Shown: one piece after another, positions 59,601-64,000 of the stretch
Layout: every line of letters starts with the position of its first letter
How positions within the stretch are numbered: position 1 is the stretch's first letter
Source: Crateriforma spongiae
GTDB lineage: Bacteria > Planctomycetota > Planctomycetia > Pirellulales > Pirellulaceae
Direction of reading: 5' to 3'
DNA: 64,000 bases
Assembly (NCBI RefSeq): GCF_012290005.1
Contig: NZ_JAAXMS010000005.1
Span: 372,001-436,000, forward strand
Position numbers and translations under genes: made by a program
Notes under the pieces: generated by a model
Database searches by the model: none
The model's input: only the letters and a program-made list of their open reading frames with translations
Told to the model about the DNA's origin: nothing

Positions 59601-60650
59601 GATCTGGATTACTTGATCACGCAAATCGGTGGTTCCGCCGTGGTTGCCGGCCAACCGTTCCCCGAGAACGCATTGGTCGAAAACATCACCTTCAGCGGTG
59701 AGACGATGTTCATCCAGCTGAAGCCGAATGCGACTGGATCGATCGACATCGATCTGCGTGCCTTCGACGGCGTGTTCCCGGTCACGGACTCGTTCACACT
59801 GGAAATCGCAGCGGTCGAAGAAGACCCGATCGCGGTGGCCGATGGCTACGTCGTTCCGGTTCGCGGAACTTTGGCAGTCACCAGCGTATCCAGCGGCTTG
59901 CTGCGTAATGACAGCGACAACGATGGTGACACGTTCACCGTTGATGTTGCCACGGTCACGTCCCCGGCACACGGCGACCTGACGGTCAATGCCGACGGAA
60001 CGTTCCAGTACGTCAACAACAGCGGCGAAGCCGGTGACACGGATTCGTTCACCTATCGCATCGAAGATTCGACCGGACGCTTCAGCGATCCGGTGACGGT
60101 GACGATCACGCTGTCACGATCGCGGTATCAAAACCCGATCGCTGAAATGAGCACCGACGTGACCGCTGATGGCTTTGTCACCGCGTTGGACGCCCTGCGG
60201 GTGATCAACATGCTGAACCGCGCCGGTGGTGTGAACGAGATCCCGACCGGCGAACTTGGTTACGACCCGCCGGACTATGTCGACGTCGACGGCGATGGTG
60301 TGATTTCCGCGTTCGATGCTCTGTTGGTGATCAACGAACTGAACCGACGCGGCGCTGAACCGGAGGGCGAAAGCCCGGCGGCCGGCGTCACGACGTCCTA
60401 CGCCTCGGTCACGCCAAACCTGGCGACTCGCAACGTCGCAGCATCGATCGTTTCGGACGAAGCTCCGGCAACGACGATCAGTGGCGACGCGGCCAGCGAC
60501 GCCGTGTTGGCCGGATTCGAAGGCGTCGATTCGGCCCCGTTGGCCGACGCCGCTGATGGATTGGCCACATCGAACGCTGACGCCGGTTCGGTCGACAGCG
60601 ACAACATTGATCAGGCCCTTTCGACCATCATGGACGAGCCGTTGCTATGA
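41673..60650 (+). CDS. Giant (6325 aa) LEPR-XLL surface protein with embedded subtilase, cadherin-like and dockerin modules
   Basis: GGAAGG 8 bp before the ATG supports the start. Order: basic tail and LEPR-XLL motif VEKLEDRRLLAGP (47-59); beta domains; a metzincin-like helical segment (about 530-640) whose HExGHxLGLxH is replaced by AGIGFLLGLDQ; PPC-like domain; beta-helix region (about 1120-1750, VPKGVTTMVDAGAVFKLRAA); further PPC-like domains. An I9-like prosegment (about 2505-2580) is followed by a subtilase with full triad D2624 (IIDSGVD), H2682 (GHGTHVAG) and S2843 (GTSMASPH). Then come numerous copies of an unnamed repeat (DGD-x-F...FEFD), a GEVED domain (about 5386-5480), cadherin-like/tandem-95 domains (about 5490-6146) and two dockerin repeats (about 6160-6226; DGFVTALDALRVINMLN, DVDGDGVISAFDALLVINEL). 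It should be exported and act at the surface; the protease could process this or neighbouring proteins. A paralogue follows. Confidence 0.92.
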   Translation: MTTRKRNHSSNSPSTPSRRRKAAGKSRGASRSSMSSADRLARRGALVEKLEDRRLLAGPQLIGIQPNEGELIVDGTVRDTAPRSLTFRFDQDQSIDPTTLDGIQIRRAGSDGVFDTADDVAIQPGSVTLGENSSNEVVVRFAETLVDDQYRIDVFGFDDAPRGIVGIRNDAGEFLQARNGVDASERVEFELQLGVQIEAIVPQPVVRLDSGELEQRRNEILVYFNEDELFVENDPATGLPTDRSAENPRFYQLLLTQESVRTTDDVLYLPERVIYDAPTNTARLIFQGDDINTMPGVPLGGGTFRLRIGTAVDSPTDLIVEPSPIAVAPTATTNLGLASDLAVQFDAKIFSEAGGGRAVRFVDTGAGGLTVALDPDSSDVIFDLGGTTPQVQDLQTVVQGTPAVNAVIAVSFSQGGVAGAGGTLVLPASIVDFAPVQLVAAGDTLSTATDVGVFGMAGQQLSSLLIRESITPQSYGIQLPGSPNDPGREALADAINDLFGADVQDGITEISYNFDGVISGGDGTTAPAKLNNITDVQKRRVREALELWSKYLGVQFRETVDEGITFAVGERSALLSAAGTQLRSVDELNAALRIDPTFDNAALVMSSQVNYGLDYGEDFFRKTMAGIGFLLGLDQNHEVTAQTLMALDPTFLNATIDPDLLMHPEDPFFGTQTTQQQTINPNIDAQTIDDPIPNALDGPEPVFPGNQDILHGQYLHRPESIDVDLYRFEVDLPQGREFGTLTAETFAERLADSSMLDTTLALYQEVSASASSDFGLGTSVSVDIQSQLSGSAGNRSRIEFLRTDRATGDTAVRVTQIIGDDGNPLPNAVRVDIPRLNAEITEVTVGQVVDAINNDEFASTLFVVDADVLSRQADMGNVELAQFAPITLGGGGTVELAQNDDYFSEDSFLTAELGSGVYYLGVTASGNGDYNPNLSGSGSGGTTQGDYEVLLKFEPQVSQSDVIRDTDGTRSGVPGTAIDGDLDGTPGGVNNFWFQTRPLERILQVQSTGAGIVPGQTMTISGSTGVSRRFEFVPVGGTAQPGNVPILYNATVGGTGTSTSGLALAIRTAINSVSGQTGVSSSLSTSGNELVLSGERVLSFGNSFTGVEALGRNIFVDKVSSVVADGTLAQPFNNVDNPFEDGAFDAALPGDIVRIVGNGGQDGDLSTTADNFSYQFGLSEIGGNVLPDGRHMDVPKGVTTMVDAGAVFKLRAAAVSVGSNSLLSDRSGGALQVLGAPRLVNLADPAISGVEVTDTGITQIGDSGSVVFTSTRDRSVDAASSGNSPAPAAGNWGGLIFQNDFDAAEGRANLESEGIFLQTVNHAELRYGGGSNIVINSVQKTVNPIQIVDLRPTITFNELLHNASAAMSATPNSFLETSFQSPRFQQAGAFTADYDRVGPDIKMNLVTDNSINGLFIRTESEANQPPREITVSARFDDVGIVHYIAENILIAGQPGGSIQDGFAPDFGSVTTQTAGGGSLVNGTYQYRMTFVDAAGFESLASDASDAVTISGGNRTAQLLNLPVIPERSDYLSRRLYRLNPLSGEYELVAQLNRSDATFTDNGSVATGGATLDLSRAGIRGRLDGSLVVDPNMVVKFRGARIELDHDTQLIAEGTEGKPVIFTSALDDRFGAGGSFDTNNDAGIAGGPTAPQRGDWSGLYAGPSANVSLDYATIAYGGGVSLIEGGQSRGFAALELQQADARVTNSRFEYNDNAMDGSGPIGRNGRLAITPATIFVRGSQPIIVGNEFVDNYGSIIDIDLASMTDELLTDIGRQTGSPDRVVGLDDNHGPLVRQNTTESTAGDVLGLRQLNGLRIRGGDLTSGSVWDDTDIVHVLYDSVVVGNQVSGGALELRSRPDESLVVKMLGQGTPNSATAGTGITATGSTGDINDRIGGTVHVIGLPGAPVVLTSLNDDTVGAGRKIDGSAQNDTGGDGYGSRPSSNDWRSLLFDNLSNDRNVAVTTELELPTAAPPGVNDTTINAQNLGDLAANIYAGDDQSRLGFDVQGFISTPSDVDTYAFTGVGGAEVWIDIDKTSIGLDTVIEIVDNSGQVLARSDNGYTEFFDPSLIENNGTGVGGDLLAGPLGDVDNPQANLQADGNYYDFGSTNVRDAGLRLTLPGNTGTRSNYFVRVRSASVDAEDIGGGQTSGSYRMQIRLSEAQEFAGSVVRHADIRYANHGIHVQALPGSSPLLGDAQENESADPFSPEFSSVFNTAQPGGYFIDGEPQYPTDIYASNDDLNGGFFSNDFFPVLNARPQNLGDLIDSKDGAISVGGSLSTSNDVDFYQIDVGRDASLSDVSRSTVFDIDYADGYDRPNTNLSVFFSPTGNPNDAELVLFGESSSILDDLSSPLDSELVGELLDRGSRTEEDAFIGPINLAQGSYFIAVTEAGAVPTELNSNSRLRRVPIESTVRIFDDAVEVIGGVDGQTPVNGGFVDTVSGGWSVTTDRSTDVGHQRVDSNIEASGTFGQTFAAIDTTSNQYDESDIGQIDFGSDSEQDVAYSFEHELIIGFGENVTQTRRDQILSQNNLTVLKSFDFINAVHVQSAETGDGLGQVIASLEEVPEVEYAERNVARTIALTPDDPQYGQMWHLNNVGQTGGTPDADIDLPEAWDTFTGSDQTVIAIIDSGVDLTHPDLVDNLWVNPGEIAGDGIDNDGNGYIDDINGIDAFAGDTDPQDAQGHGTHVAGTTAAVGNNATGVTGINWNSKIMALRVGDVGLSTAAIIESLDYLVTMKTQFGINIVVSNNSYGGSFASAAEMAAIQANIDAGIGFVAAAGNDSTNNDFTPQFPASYPIEEIITVASTDHNDQLSTFSNFGAFSVDVAAPGTNVLSTTLGGGYGLNSGTSMASPHVAGVYALLAGQDPTASVDQYRTAILLGADPLANLTGTSVTGARLNANGAQDALAILTARSIDNESMFFDRSVVNGSLRSTAFDLTGYSAGDLPRFYFDYFVDAADGDTITVQATSNEQTTPIELDVDLNNVVNFGAWRQGIASLDAFAGHTDVVIEFLYNADTADTSAEGLYLDNFIVGFAERGEMVSGATPGQGNFTASFGAVSGQYQLEVRPGNEYSQQLDGGLLIERGLKDNPKLSVPYYLSVPSGPEVVPYDTFSFEVYDSVADADVTLTFQYQPTEATRQNPSLVDPNAIAVPYSVNAPQDAGLIVASVTNSVITAIQGVADVAILGVRRVDSQPTQSFDTNDRQTEAITLVAPAGSQLSDGDQFTLSDGSNTVVFEFTTDSAVAFGSIGIRFTPADTPTDIAEAIIRAINSGVVQGELQLRASTSTGDWDFSNPTAPDALPTDGRVALHGHAVGQFVAVENVGDATSSDPLPVAGDGTVQLSAIYHHGLGDQNAQRLQGAFIIENNTVTEAHAIGIWSDTGHRGTDPEDNRDPALIGIPAGNDFLQLPPVGNSPLGAVKNLPILNDSVEGGLTAGVVVRNNIVDQAGYTGIKVDGETRPFVIEWDGLNDWYANGNTLLQDRGDILVPDGAIMAIDAGGTRVVFEFEDISGAPTNQGGSGQVGGDGFVDGHVPIYYRLGSGSTTYNPSGPDPIRNFGYSAHELLMAMYESIQGSILVTNGLVELVRPTLGPSLTSPISPILRTIGEDPVGATYGGDVLDFDNPALYLEGVTGVYMSMNFQKDIEDSNLNLGLDSFFSYTSFDPVTGETFNGPSPLMPIYEAPQPLAKLINNTVRGSDGTEGAFLADGSLSGAVGSATEESNDVIAEAVDTKLEVSHRGAYFADGSIGDHVGPLPSGQDVDFFKVELGVGDRLIVDLDTVAGGPTGYLRLFGPGGEELATGEMGALPEYLNPGSSVEFPVTDDANARDSYIDYTALAKGTYYVGVSSEGNETYDAKSLADRTDPTGGEGDYSIAIETYAPRSFVLSLDSHPLTPFDAERTTGNINGTLAEGGPGNGAPTLVGTTFTITQIPDYLIPTRTGDAYANVNADGNRVTFEFTSGTNTIVLPNGNINVPILTTDFMNGGGYRVPDIMRAISNAINGYLNNPALPNHEVNNGPDGTNGPISRVEARALGGTQTDNVGIYNFIREKGSPLGGIVTTDGGDPPTLTGYLTGFDFTTGFGHDRRESGGTVSIVPDGTFTDGRGTTELYVAIMNAANIELSPEARAAGLKLGPDNSTLANGDQRSTEYASEADQVLVENGIFVGSGASAAILNNVITNAHQSIVQEESGAFGFGARIDELNPDLSVKKGEITQTGNAIQYDESRNTQLRSDLSWSINNGVGLINRNPALDTSISTDLRTGPSNISGGNSDFNFVARPASETGQTPGNFITLTSGDLFVDAAAGNFTPADHAPIVDSAVDSIDPNVALTEIYDLLGIPSSLIVSPARDHSGQLRADEPTMSPPGGIGANVFKDRGALDTADFVGPIASLENPLDNDFAQLDSDPSNSFVRRTDGVFNEFRVLVQDLGDNSNPFVGSGIDDSTVMVAEIPGLRPIGANVTLFENDRLLTEGIDYTFSYDETRGVITLRPLAGIWSNDHSYRIALNNRDRTVVIAPGINEAVDGDQVAITEVGGGRVIFEYDTGYQILAPEVLTLTVPVEGTNAGGLSDGDVFQVSDGVRGPILFELDNDGITLTGTTPISIPTTPTPIDPDDLQVFLEGIATSIGDALQAEVDGGRIDADIMVDGTKILIGTEAGATVDASNSGLSQAARTLSMQIPGSGVGASGIQDGDTFVLSNGLRTETFEFDTDGNLTARTNIPVIVSNGMTADAAANAVVTAVNDSLLALSSTSSGDKVFFNLPSEGSASVVSGRATIIGISRTPVDADSITVTSVDGSTSATLEINRSDEVDLDGNPADDGVTDPNIPLNITRLTTANELAQQIATALRGLDIGGLDPNVIEASDGGIVHVGGSDGLGLTETGSAIDVVGSPSVAGSSTIAIMGPLLLRLPGVGGAGIADGSTFIVRDDNGNDVVFEMNVAGTPATVAGATVIDFNTFDDFNTLGDKMVAAINAAGTGVTVVNNGAGELSFGYVTDNRLDVSSIPQMQKVRGSVSDGEQVTITQGGVSVTYEFDSILGGGGVGAGHVAVRFLPDSPAGDIATALAAAINENPLGLTISAVAETDSAGNPTGSVKLNDIPGTVVDVSLSPTLSVSGVPGGAIAVPILPSFTAVQIKQALIAAINSDQNPTSLVAEDRGGNTFFVENSQLIDGNLDSFYLPAIKDLAGNPLEPNRDDNTTQFTILLPTIGLDFGDAPDPRDNVPGRLPTRLANDGARHVVTPDLTLGTRVDAEPDALPTPQADGDDLVINIASSGALFTTSIADGFAQIDQVVGVDATTRDGDTITIALGGETVTLEFDIDGIFAEEHFAIQPVDPTDPVSISSAIADAIAESPLGPSEVSIDGGTVKVFSNDEDGVSFVSDINPVGSLNKGVITPVTVTVVGEGVLEAWIDFNADGDWNDPGERIIDGSNPLARFSDTGAPVTRTFNITVPGIAATRPTPVETYARFRVSREGGLDASGLALSGEVEDYVVTIVPGAPPTVDEANSMLEYTVAEDFNLQALDQDGNLTTSPNDNGILAGITDPDGDPVKVFDGDVGTRTLTTPGGTVVGTLNLQSDGTFSFVPTADFNGVATFTARVSDSKPGAPETEIVSSTPITVTIDVTPVNDPPVASPAPTPVELTIDEDEVITLTTAELIDPFYVPGPANEMDQSLILQEVFSNAGQFVTELGGMLTLSEDGTEVVYTPPADFNSTTQVDRFSYRVADIPGDGQTSLIAGEIGTVEFTINAVNDAPRAGDDFVQTGENEPVEISVATLLSNDTPGPQDEIDAGQTISLMAAQFPLTTREGGTVTQSGDTLTYTPPTGFSGADQFTYGLIDSLNATGQGLVRINVDDVNGAPVFVGVDGNPDQTSLTYTESKDDPKTVTLELSTWFDDPENDPLQYTVDTSNGSIVGVELDGSTMTLTLPPYSFGEADLTITATDDDGLFDTAVVPVIVTNTPDAPEVLNPLGTVNGNENTTVEVDLSDVFRDRDNDDLDYLITQIGGSAVVAGQPFPENALVENITFSGETMFIQLKPNATGSIDIDLRAFDGVFPVTDSFTLEIAAVEEDPIAVADGYVVPVRGTLAVTSVSSGLLRNDSDNDGDTFTVDVATVTSPAHGDLTVNADGTFQYVNNSGEAGDTDSFTYRIEDSTGRFSDPVTVTITLSRSRYQNPIAEMSTDVTADGFVTALDALRVINMLNRAGGVNEIPTGELGYDPPDYVDVDGDGVISAFDALLVINELNRRGAEPEGESPAAGVTTSYASVTPNLATRNVAASIVSDEAPATTISGDAASDAVLAGFEGVDSAPLADAADGLATSNADAGSVDSDNIDQALSTIMDEPLL

Positions 60651-60688
60651 CGTGATCAGAAAATCGTTTCCCCCCCCTTTGATTGATG

Positions 60689-60718
60689 CCGAGCGTCGGG
60701 ACGAATCCCGACGCTCGG
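60689..60718 (+). terminator. Perfect 13-bp hairpin between the giant genes
   Basis: CCGAGCGTCGGGA, loop CGAA, and TCCCGACGCTCGG form an uninterrupted stem 39 bp after the giant's stop and 52 bp before the next start. There is no T-run, so it may end, weaken or stabilise the transcript rather than be a classic terminator. Confidence 0.6.
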
Positions 60719-60769
60719 GTCCCTGCATTATTCCCCATCCTTTTCTTCAGCTCCGCGGACCGGGTCACC

Positions 60770-63700
60770 ATGACCGTACGAAGAAACGTCAAGAAATCTG
60801 CCTTCCGTCGCCCTTCCCGCCGACTTGCCCACCAGACGTTGGAAAAGCGTCAATTGTTGGCGGCCGACCTTGGCGAAGCGGCACCCCGTTTGGTCGCGGT
60901 CGCGGCCAACAGCGGCGAAAACTTCGAACTGGACGACAACAACGTCCTGTCGGTTGCCCCCAGCGAGCTGACGTTCCGCTTTGACGGCGGACAAGAATTG
61001 GATTCGTCCACGCTCAGCGCGATTCGCTTCATCCCGTCCGGCGGTGACGGATCGTTTGACGCCGAGGACACGCCGATCACGCCCGGCTATGTCGGATTCG
61101 CCGATGACGGTGGCAGCCGTATCGTCGTGGCCCGGTTCGCCGAAACGTTGCCCGATGACATCTATAAGATTGAAATCGCCGGCTTCGACGACACCAACGC
61201 CGGCATCGTGGGCTTGCGTAATACCGACGGCGTGTTGTTCCAGCCCAACGATCCGCTGGACACCCTGCGGCCGATGGAAGAAATCCGCTTTGAAGTGGAA
61301 GTCGGTCCCCGCGTCACCGCCGTGGTCCCGCAACCGATCGAAGGCGTCGGTGCATCGCGCGTCCAACACCGCGACCAAATCCACGTCTATTTCAACGAAG
61401 ACCCACTGTCGAATCCTGCCGGCGGACCGGTCAACAGCGCCACCAGTGGGCTGCCGGTGGTCAATCCGCAGTTCTACAAGCTGATTTTCACGTCCGACAC
61501 GGTGGAGAACACCGATGATTCGGTCACCTTGCCGACGTCGGTGGAATACGACCCGTTGCTGAATCGCGCCGTGCTGACGTTCAGCGATGACCTGAGCGAA
61601 TTGACCGATGCGGCCGCCAACAACGGATCGGCAACGTATCGTCTGCGAATCGGCAGCGGCGAACCGTTGCCTGCCGCGCCGACCCCGGTCGACGGCAGTG
61701 CTGATGCCGGTGATTTGTTCAGCGGCGCGACGTCGCTGGGCGTGAACTTTGGTACCGGCACCGGCAGCGTCGTGGTATCCGATGCCGCGATCATCCAAGC
61801 CAACGACATCATGCCGTCATGGCCCGCCGCCGGCGACACGGTCGGCAGCCGCGACACGCGTCGTGACCCTGAAATCGTCGGTCGAATCGACACCAATACC
61901 GGGATCGATGTCTTTGAATACAACTTCGCTGACCTGTATGGTTTGAACCCGCAAGGTCAACAGCGAAACAACGCGATCACCGAAGCGCAGAAGCAACGGA
62001 TCCGCGAAGTCTTGGATCTGTACAGCGAACGCATGGGCGTGCAGTTCATCGAAACCGAAGACAGCGGTCTGCAGATCGTCACCGGTGACTTGCGGGCCAT
62101 CATCATCAACGCCGAAACGGGCAGCGGCCCGGACACGTCGTACAGTCTGTTCCGTGTCAACGAAGCCGATCCGTCGCGTGGCGTGTTGGTCTTCGACGGT
62201 GCCGAATCATGGTTCGATGATTACGGTTTGTCTCCCGATGCACGTCCCAGTTTCTTTGTCGAAGCGGTTCGCGGCGTCGGCAACCTGTTGGGCATCGGTC
62301 ACCTGTTCCATCTGCCCGAAGGGGTCGGCGCGGGCGGTTCGTCGCCGGACGAAGTTCGGTCGACGACTTTCAGCGATTTCTATCCGAATCTTCCTGTCGA
62401 ACCGGAATTCCTTAGCCAAAGCGATGTCAGCTTGGGCCAGGCGTTGCACCGACCGGAAAGCAACGACGTCGATTTCTATTCGTTCAGCGCCAACGTCGAC
62501 GGCGAAGTCCGCATTGAAACATTTGCCCAACGGTTGGACGGCAGCAGCCTGCTGGACACTCACCTGCAACTGTACCGTGTCGATCCGGCCACCGGTGCGT
62601 ATGAACTGGTCGCGCAGAACGGCGACTTCTTCAGCAACGACAGCTACATCGCTTTGGACGTCGAAGCGGGCGATTACATCGTTGGTGTCAGCGCCGCGGG
62701 TAACGAAAACTACAACGGCGAAGTCGCCAACAGCGGTCTGGGCGGACTGAGCGAAGGTCGTTACGAATTGCGGGTCACGTTCCAAGGCCAGGGCGGGACC
62801 ACGATCACGGACACGACCGGGACGGAATTGGACGGGGACGCGGACGGCGTCGCCGGTGGTGATTTCAATTTCTGGTTCCAAACCGCACGCGATACCGCCA
62901 GCCCGGCGGCCGATGAAGCTCGCGTGATTTACGTCGACAAGCTGGGACGTGACACGAACAACGGAACGTTGGGCGCGCCGTTGCAAACGATCAGCGCAGC
63001 ATTCGATGCGGCACGGCCTGGCGACATCGTGCGTCTATTGCCCAACGGTGGTGCGGACAACCTGATCCAAACCGTCGACGACAATGTGACCTACGAAATC
63101 GGTCGCGGCGGCACGAACAACTCGGTGCTGCGTGACGGATCGGAATTTGAGGTCCCTCAAGGCGTCACGGTGATGATCGACGCCGGTGCGATTTTGAAAT
63201 TGCAATCGGCCAAGATCAGCGTGGGCAGTGAATCGGTGGACGAAGACCGTTCGCTGGCGTCGCTGCAGATTTTGGGAACTCCGTTGCCGACCGACGATGA
63301 CGGGCAACCGTTGTTGGACGCTGCGGGCAACGTGTTCTTCACCGCGTACAACGATGAATCGATCGGCGTGGACACCAATCCGTTGCCGACCAGCCCACAA
63401 CCTGGCAACTGGGCCGGCATCGAATTCCGCAACGACTTTGATTACAGCGAAGGCCGACCGGTTTGGGAAAACGAAGGTATCTTCCTGGATTACGCTTCGC
63501 ACGCCGATATGAAGTACGGCGGGGGCAGCGTTTCGGCCAGCCGTCCGGTCGTCAACACGTTCACGATGTTGGAAAGCCGGCCGACGTTGATCTACAACAC
63601 GATCCAGTTTGCCGCCGACGCCGCGATGAGCGCGGATCCGGACAGCTTCCTGGAAACCAATTTCCACGGTCCGATTTTCCAACGCGTCGATCGCTTCACC

Positions 63701-64000
63701 AGCGACTATGACCGTGTCGGTCCGGAATTGTCGGGCAACCTGTTGCTGGACAACACGTTCAACGGATTGAACATTCGCATTGATACACCTGCCGGCGGTC
63801 AAACCGAACCGATGACCGTCAGCGGACGCTTGGACGACACCGACATCGTTCACCTGCTGTCGCAATCGCTGTTGATTCAAGGGCAACCCGGTGGACCGCA
63901 ACTGCTGGAAAACCGCCCCGACGTCTTGAACGTGACGTTGACGCAAACCACCGGCGGAACCCTGGTTGATGGGACCGCATATGACTATCGCGTCACCTAT
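60770..64000 (+). CDS. Second giant LEPR-XLL surface protein (paralogue), 3' end beyond window
   Basis: From the ATG at 60770 the frame is open to the right edge (1077 codons). It starts MTVRRNVKKSAFRRPSRR, with the LEPR-XLL-like TLEKRQLLAADL (23-34), and follows the 6325-residue protein domain by domain: VVPQPIEGVG and IHVYFNED beta domains, a metzincin-like segment (AITEAQKQRIREVLDLYSER; RGVGNLLGIGH at about 500), a PPC-like domain (ALHRPESNDVDFYSF) and the beta-helix opening (VPQGVTVMIDAGAILKLQSA). Blocks such as SDYDRVGPELSGNLLLDNTF and LIQGQPGGP match the neighbour closely. Whether it also carries a subtilase or dockerins lies outside the window. Confidence 0.9.
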   Translation, partial: MTVRRNVKKSAFRRPSRRLAHQTLEKRQLLAADLGEAAPRLVAVAANSGENFELDDNNVLSVAPSELTFRFDGGQELDSSTLSAIRFIPSGGDGSFDAEDTPITPGYVGFADDGGSRIVVARFAETLPDDIYKIEIAGFDDTNAGIVGLRNTDGVLFQPNDPLDTLRPMEEIRFEVEVGPRVTAVVPQPIEGVGASRVQHRDQIHVYFNEDPLSNPAGGPVNSATSGLPVVNPQFYKLIFTSDTVENTDDSVTLPTSVEYDPLLNRAVLTFSDDLSELTDAAANNGSATYRLRIGSGEPLPAAPTPVDGSADAGDLFSGATSLGVNFGTGTGSVVVSDAAIIQANDIMPSWPAAGDTVGSRDTRRDPEIVGRIDTNTGIDVFEYNFADLYGLNPQGQQRNNAITEAQKQRIREVLDLYSERMGVQFIETEDSGLQIVTGDLRAIIINAETGSGPDTSYSLFRVNEADPSRGVLVFDGAESWFDDYGLSPDARPSFFVEAVRGVGNLLGIGHLFHLPEGVGAGGSSPDEVRSTTFSDFYPNLPVEPEFLSQSDVSLGQALHRPESNDVDFYSFSANVDGEVRIETFAQRLDGSSLLDTHLQLYRVDPATGAYELVAQNGDFFSNDSYIALDVEAGDYIVGVSAAGNENYNGEVANSGLGGLSEGRYELRVTFQGQGGTTITDTTGTELDGDADGVAGGDFNFWFQTARDTASPAADEARVIYVDKLGRDTNNGTLGAPLQTISAAFDAARPGDIVRLLPNGGADNLIQTVDDNVTYEIGRGGTNNSVLRDGSEFEVPQGVTVMIDAGAILKLQSAKISVGSESVDEDRSLASLQILGTPLPTDDDGQPLLDAAGNVFFTAYNDESIGVDTNPLPTSPQPGNWAGIEFRNDFDYSEGRPVWENEGIFLDYASHADMKYGGGSVSASRPVVNTFTMLESRPTLIYNTIQFAADAAMSADPDSFLETNFHGPIFQRVDRFTSDYDRVGPELSGNLLLDNTFNGLNIRIDTPAGGQTEPMTVSGRLDDTDIVHLLSQSLLIQGQPGGPQLLENRPDVLNVTLTQTTGGTLVDGTAYDYRVTY

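Overview
The window looks like planctomycete DNA, most likely from a marine, Rhodopirellula-like member of the Pirellulaceae. The evidence is three formylglycine-type sulfatases, four giant or surface proteins with the planctomycete N-terminal LEPR-XLL-like motif (LE-x-R-x-LLA), dockerin repeats, a Ser/Thr kinase with TPRs beside an ECF sigma factor, and a Gly/Arg/Pro-rich protein with a Trp/Tyr/His-rich core. This is inferred from gene content; no rRNA is present.

Layout. 1-1612 (-): the start of a secreted beta-propeller/BNR-like protein that runs off the left edge. 2098-11653 (+): a cluster that appears to attack sulfated polysaccharide, with a sulfatase, a clan GH-A glycosidase, two agarase-like (GH50-like) paralogues, an apparently exported tetrapyrrole methylase and a second sulfatase. 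11655-11969: an IS21-type remnant. 12066-22276 (-): a 2962-residue dockerin/PPC-like/coiled-coil surface protein behind a TPR-like secreted protein that carries a frameshift. 22543-23208 (+): an XRE-HTH/NTF2-like protein, divergent from it. 23371-25112: a pile of broken mobile elements (an IS3-family copy with three in-frame TAG codons, a Mutator/IS256-like piece, an integrase piece) ending at a tRNA-Pro. 25748-28680 (+): an SgcJ/EcaC-type protein and the low-complexity surface protein, followed by a clear intrinsic terminator. 29204-33353 (+): sucrose-phosphate synthase fused to a phosphatase domain, overlapping amylosucrase. 38363-33419 (-): an ECF sigma factor, a transmembrane TPR kinase and a LEPR-XLL protein in a tight operon. 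40261-38714 (-): a third sulfatase. 41036-40491 (-): an exported rhodanese. 41673-64000 (+): two tandem paralogous giant surface proteins, the first of 6325 residues with a complete subtilase embedded in it, the second cut off by the right edge.

How the parts may work together. The left cluster would desulfate and hydrolyse an algal-type polysaccharide outside the cytoplasm. The SPS/SPP-amylosucrase pair would make sucrose and then move its glucose onto alpha-glucan. The sigma-kinase-LEPR operon looks like an envelope signalling unit. The giants look like adhesion or matrix proteins, two of them with dockerin modules. The most unusual items are the exported tetrapyrrole methylase, the subtilase inside a 6325-residue protein, the metzincin-like helix that has lost its zinc ligands in both giants, an unnamed repeat dispersed in the 6325-residue giant, and the three amber codons in the IS3 copy.
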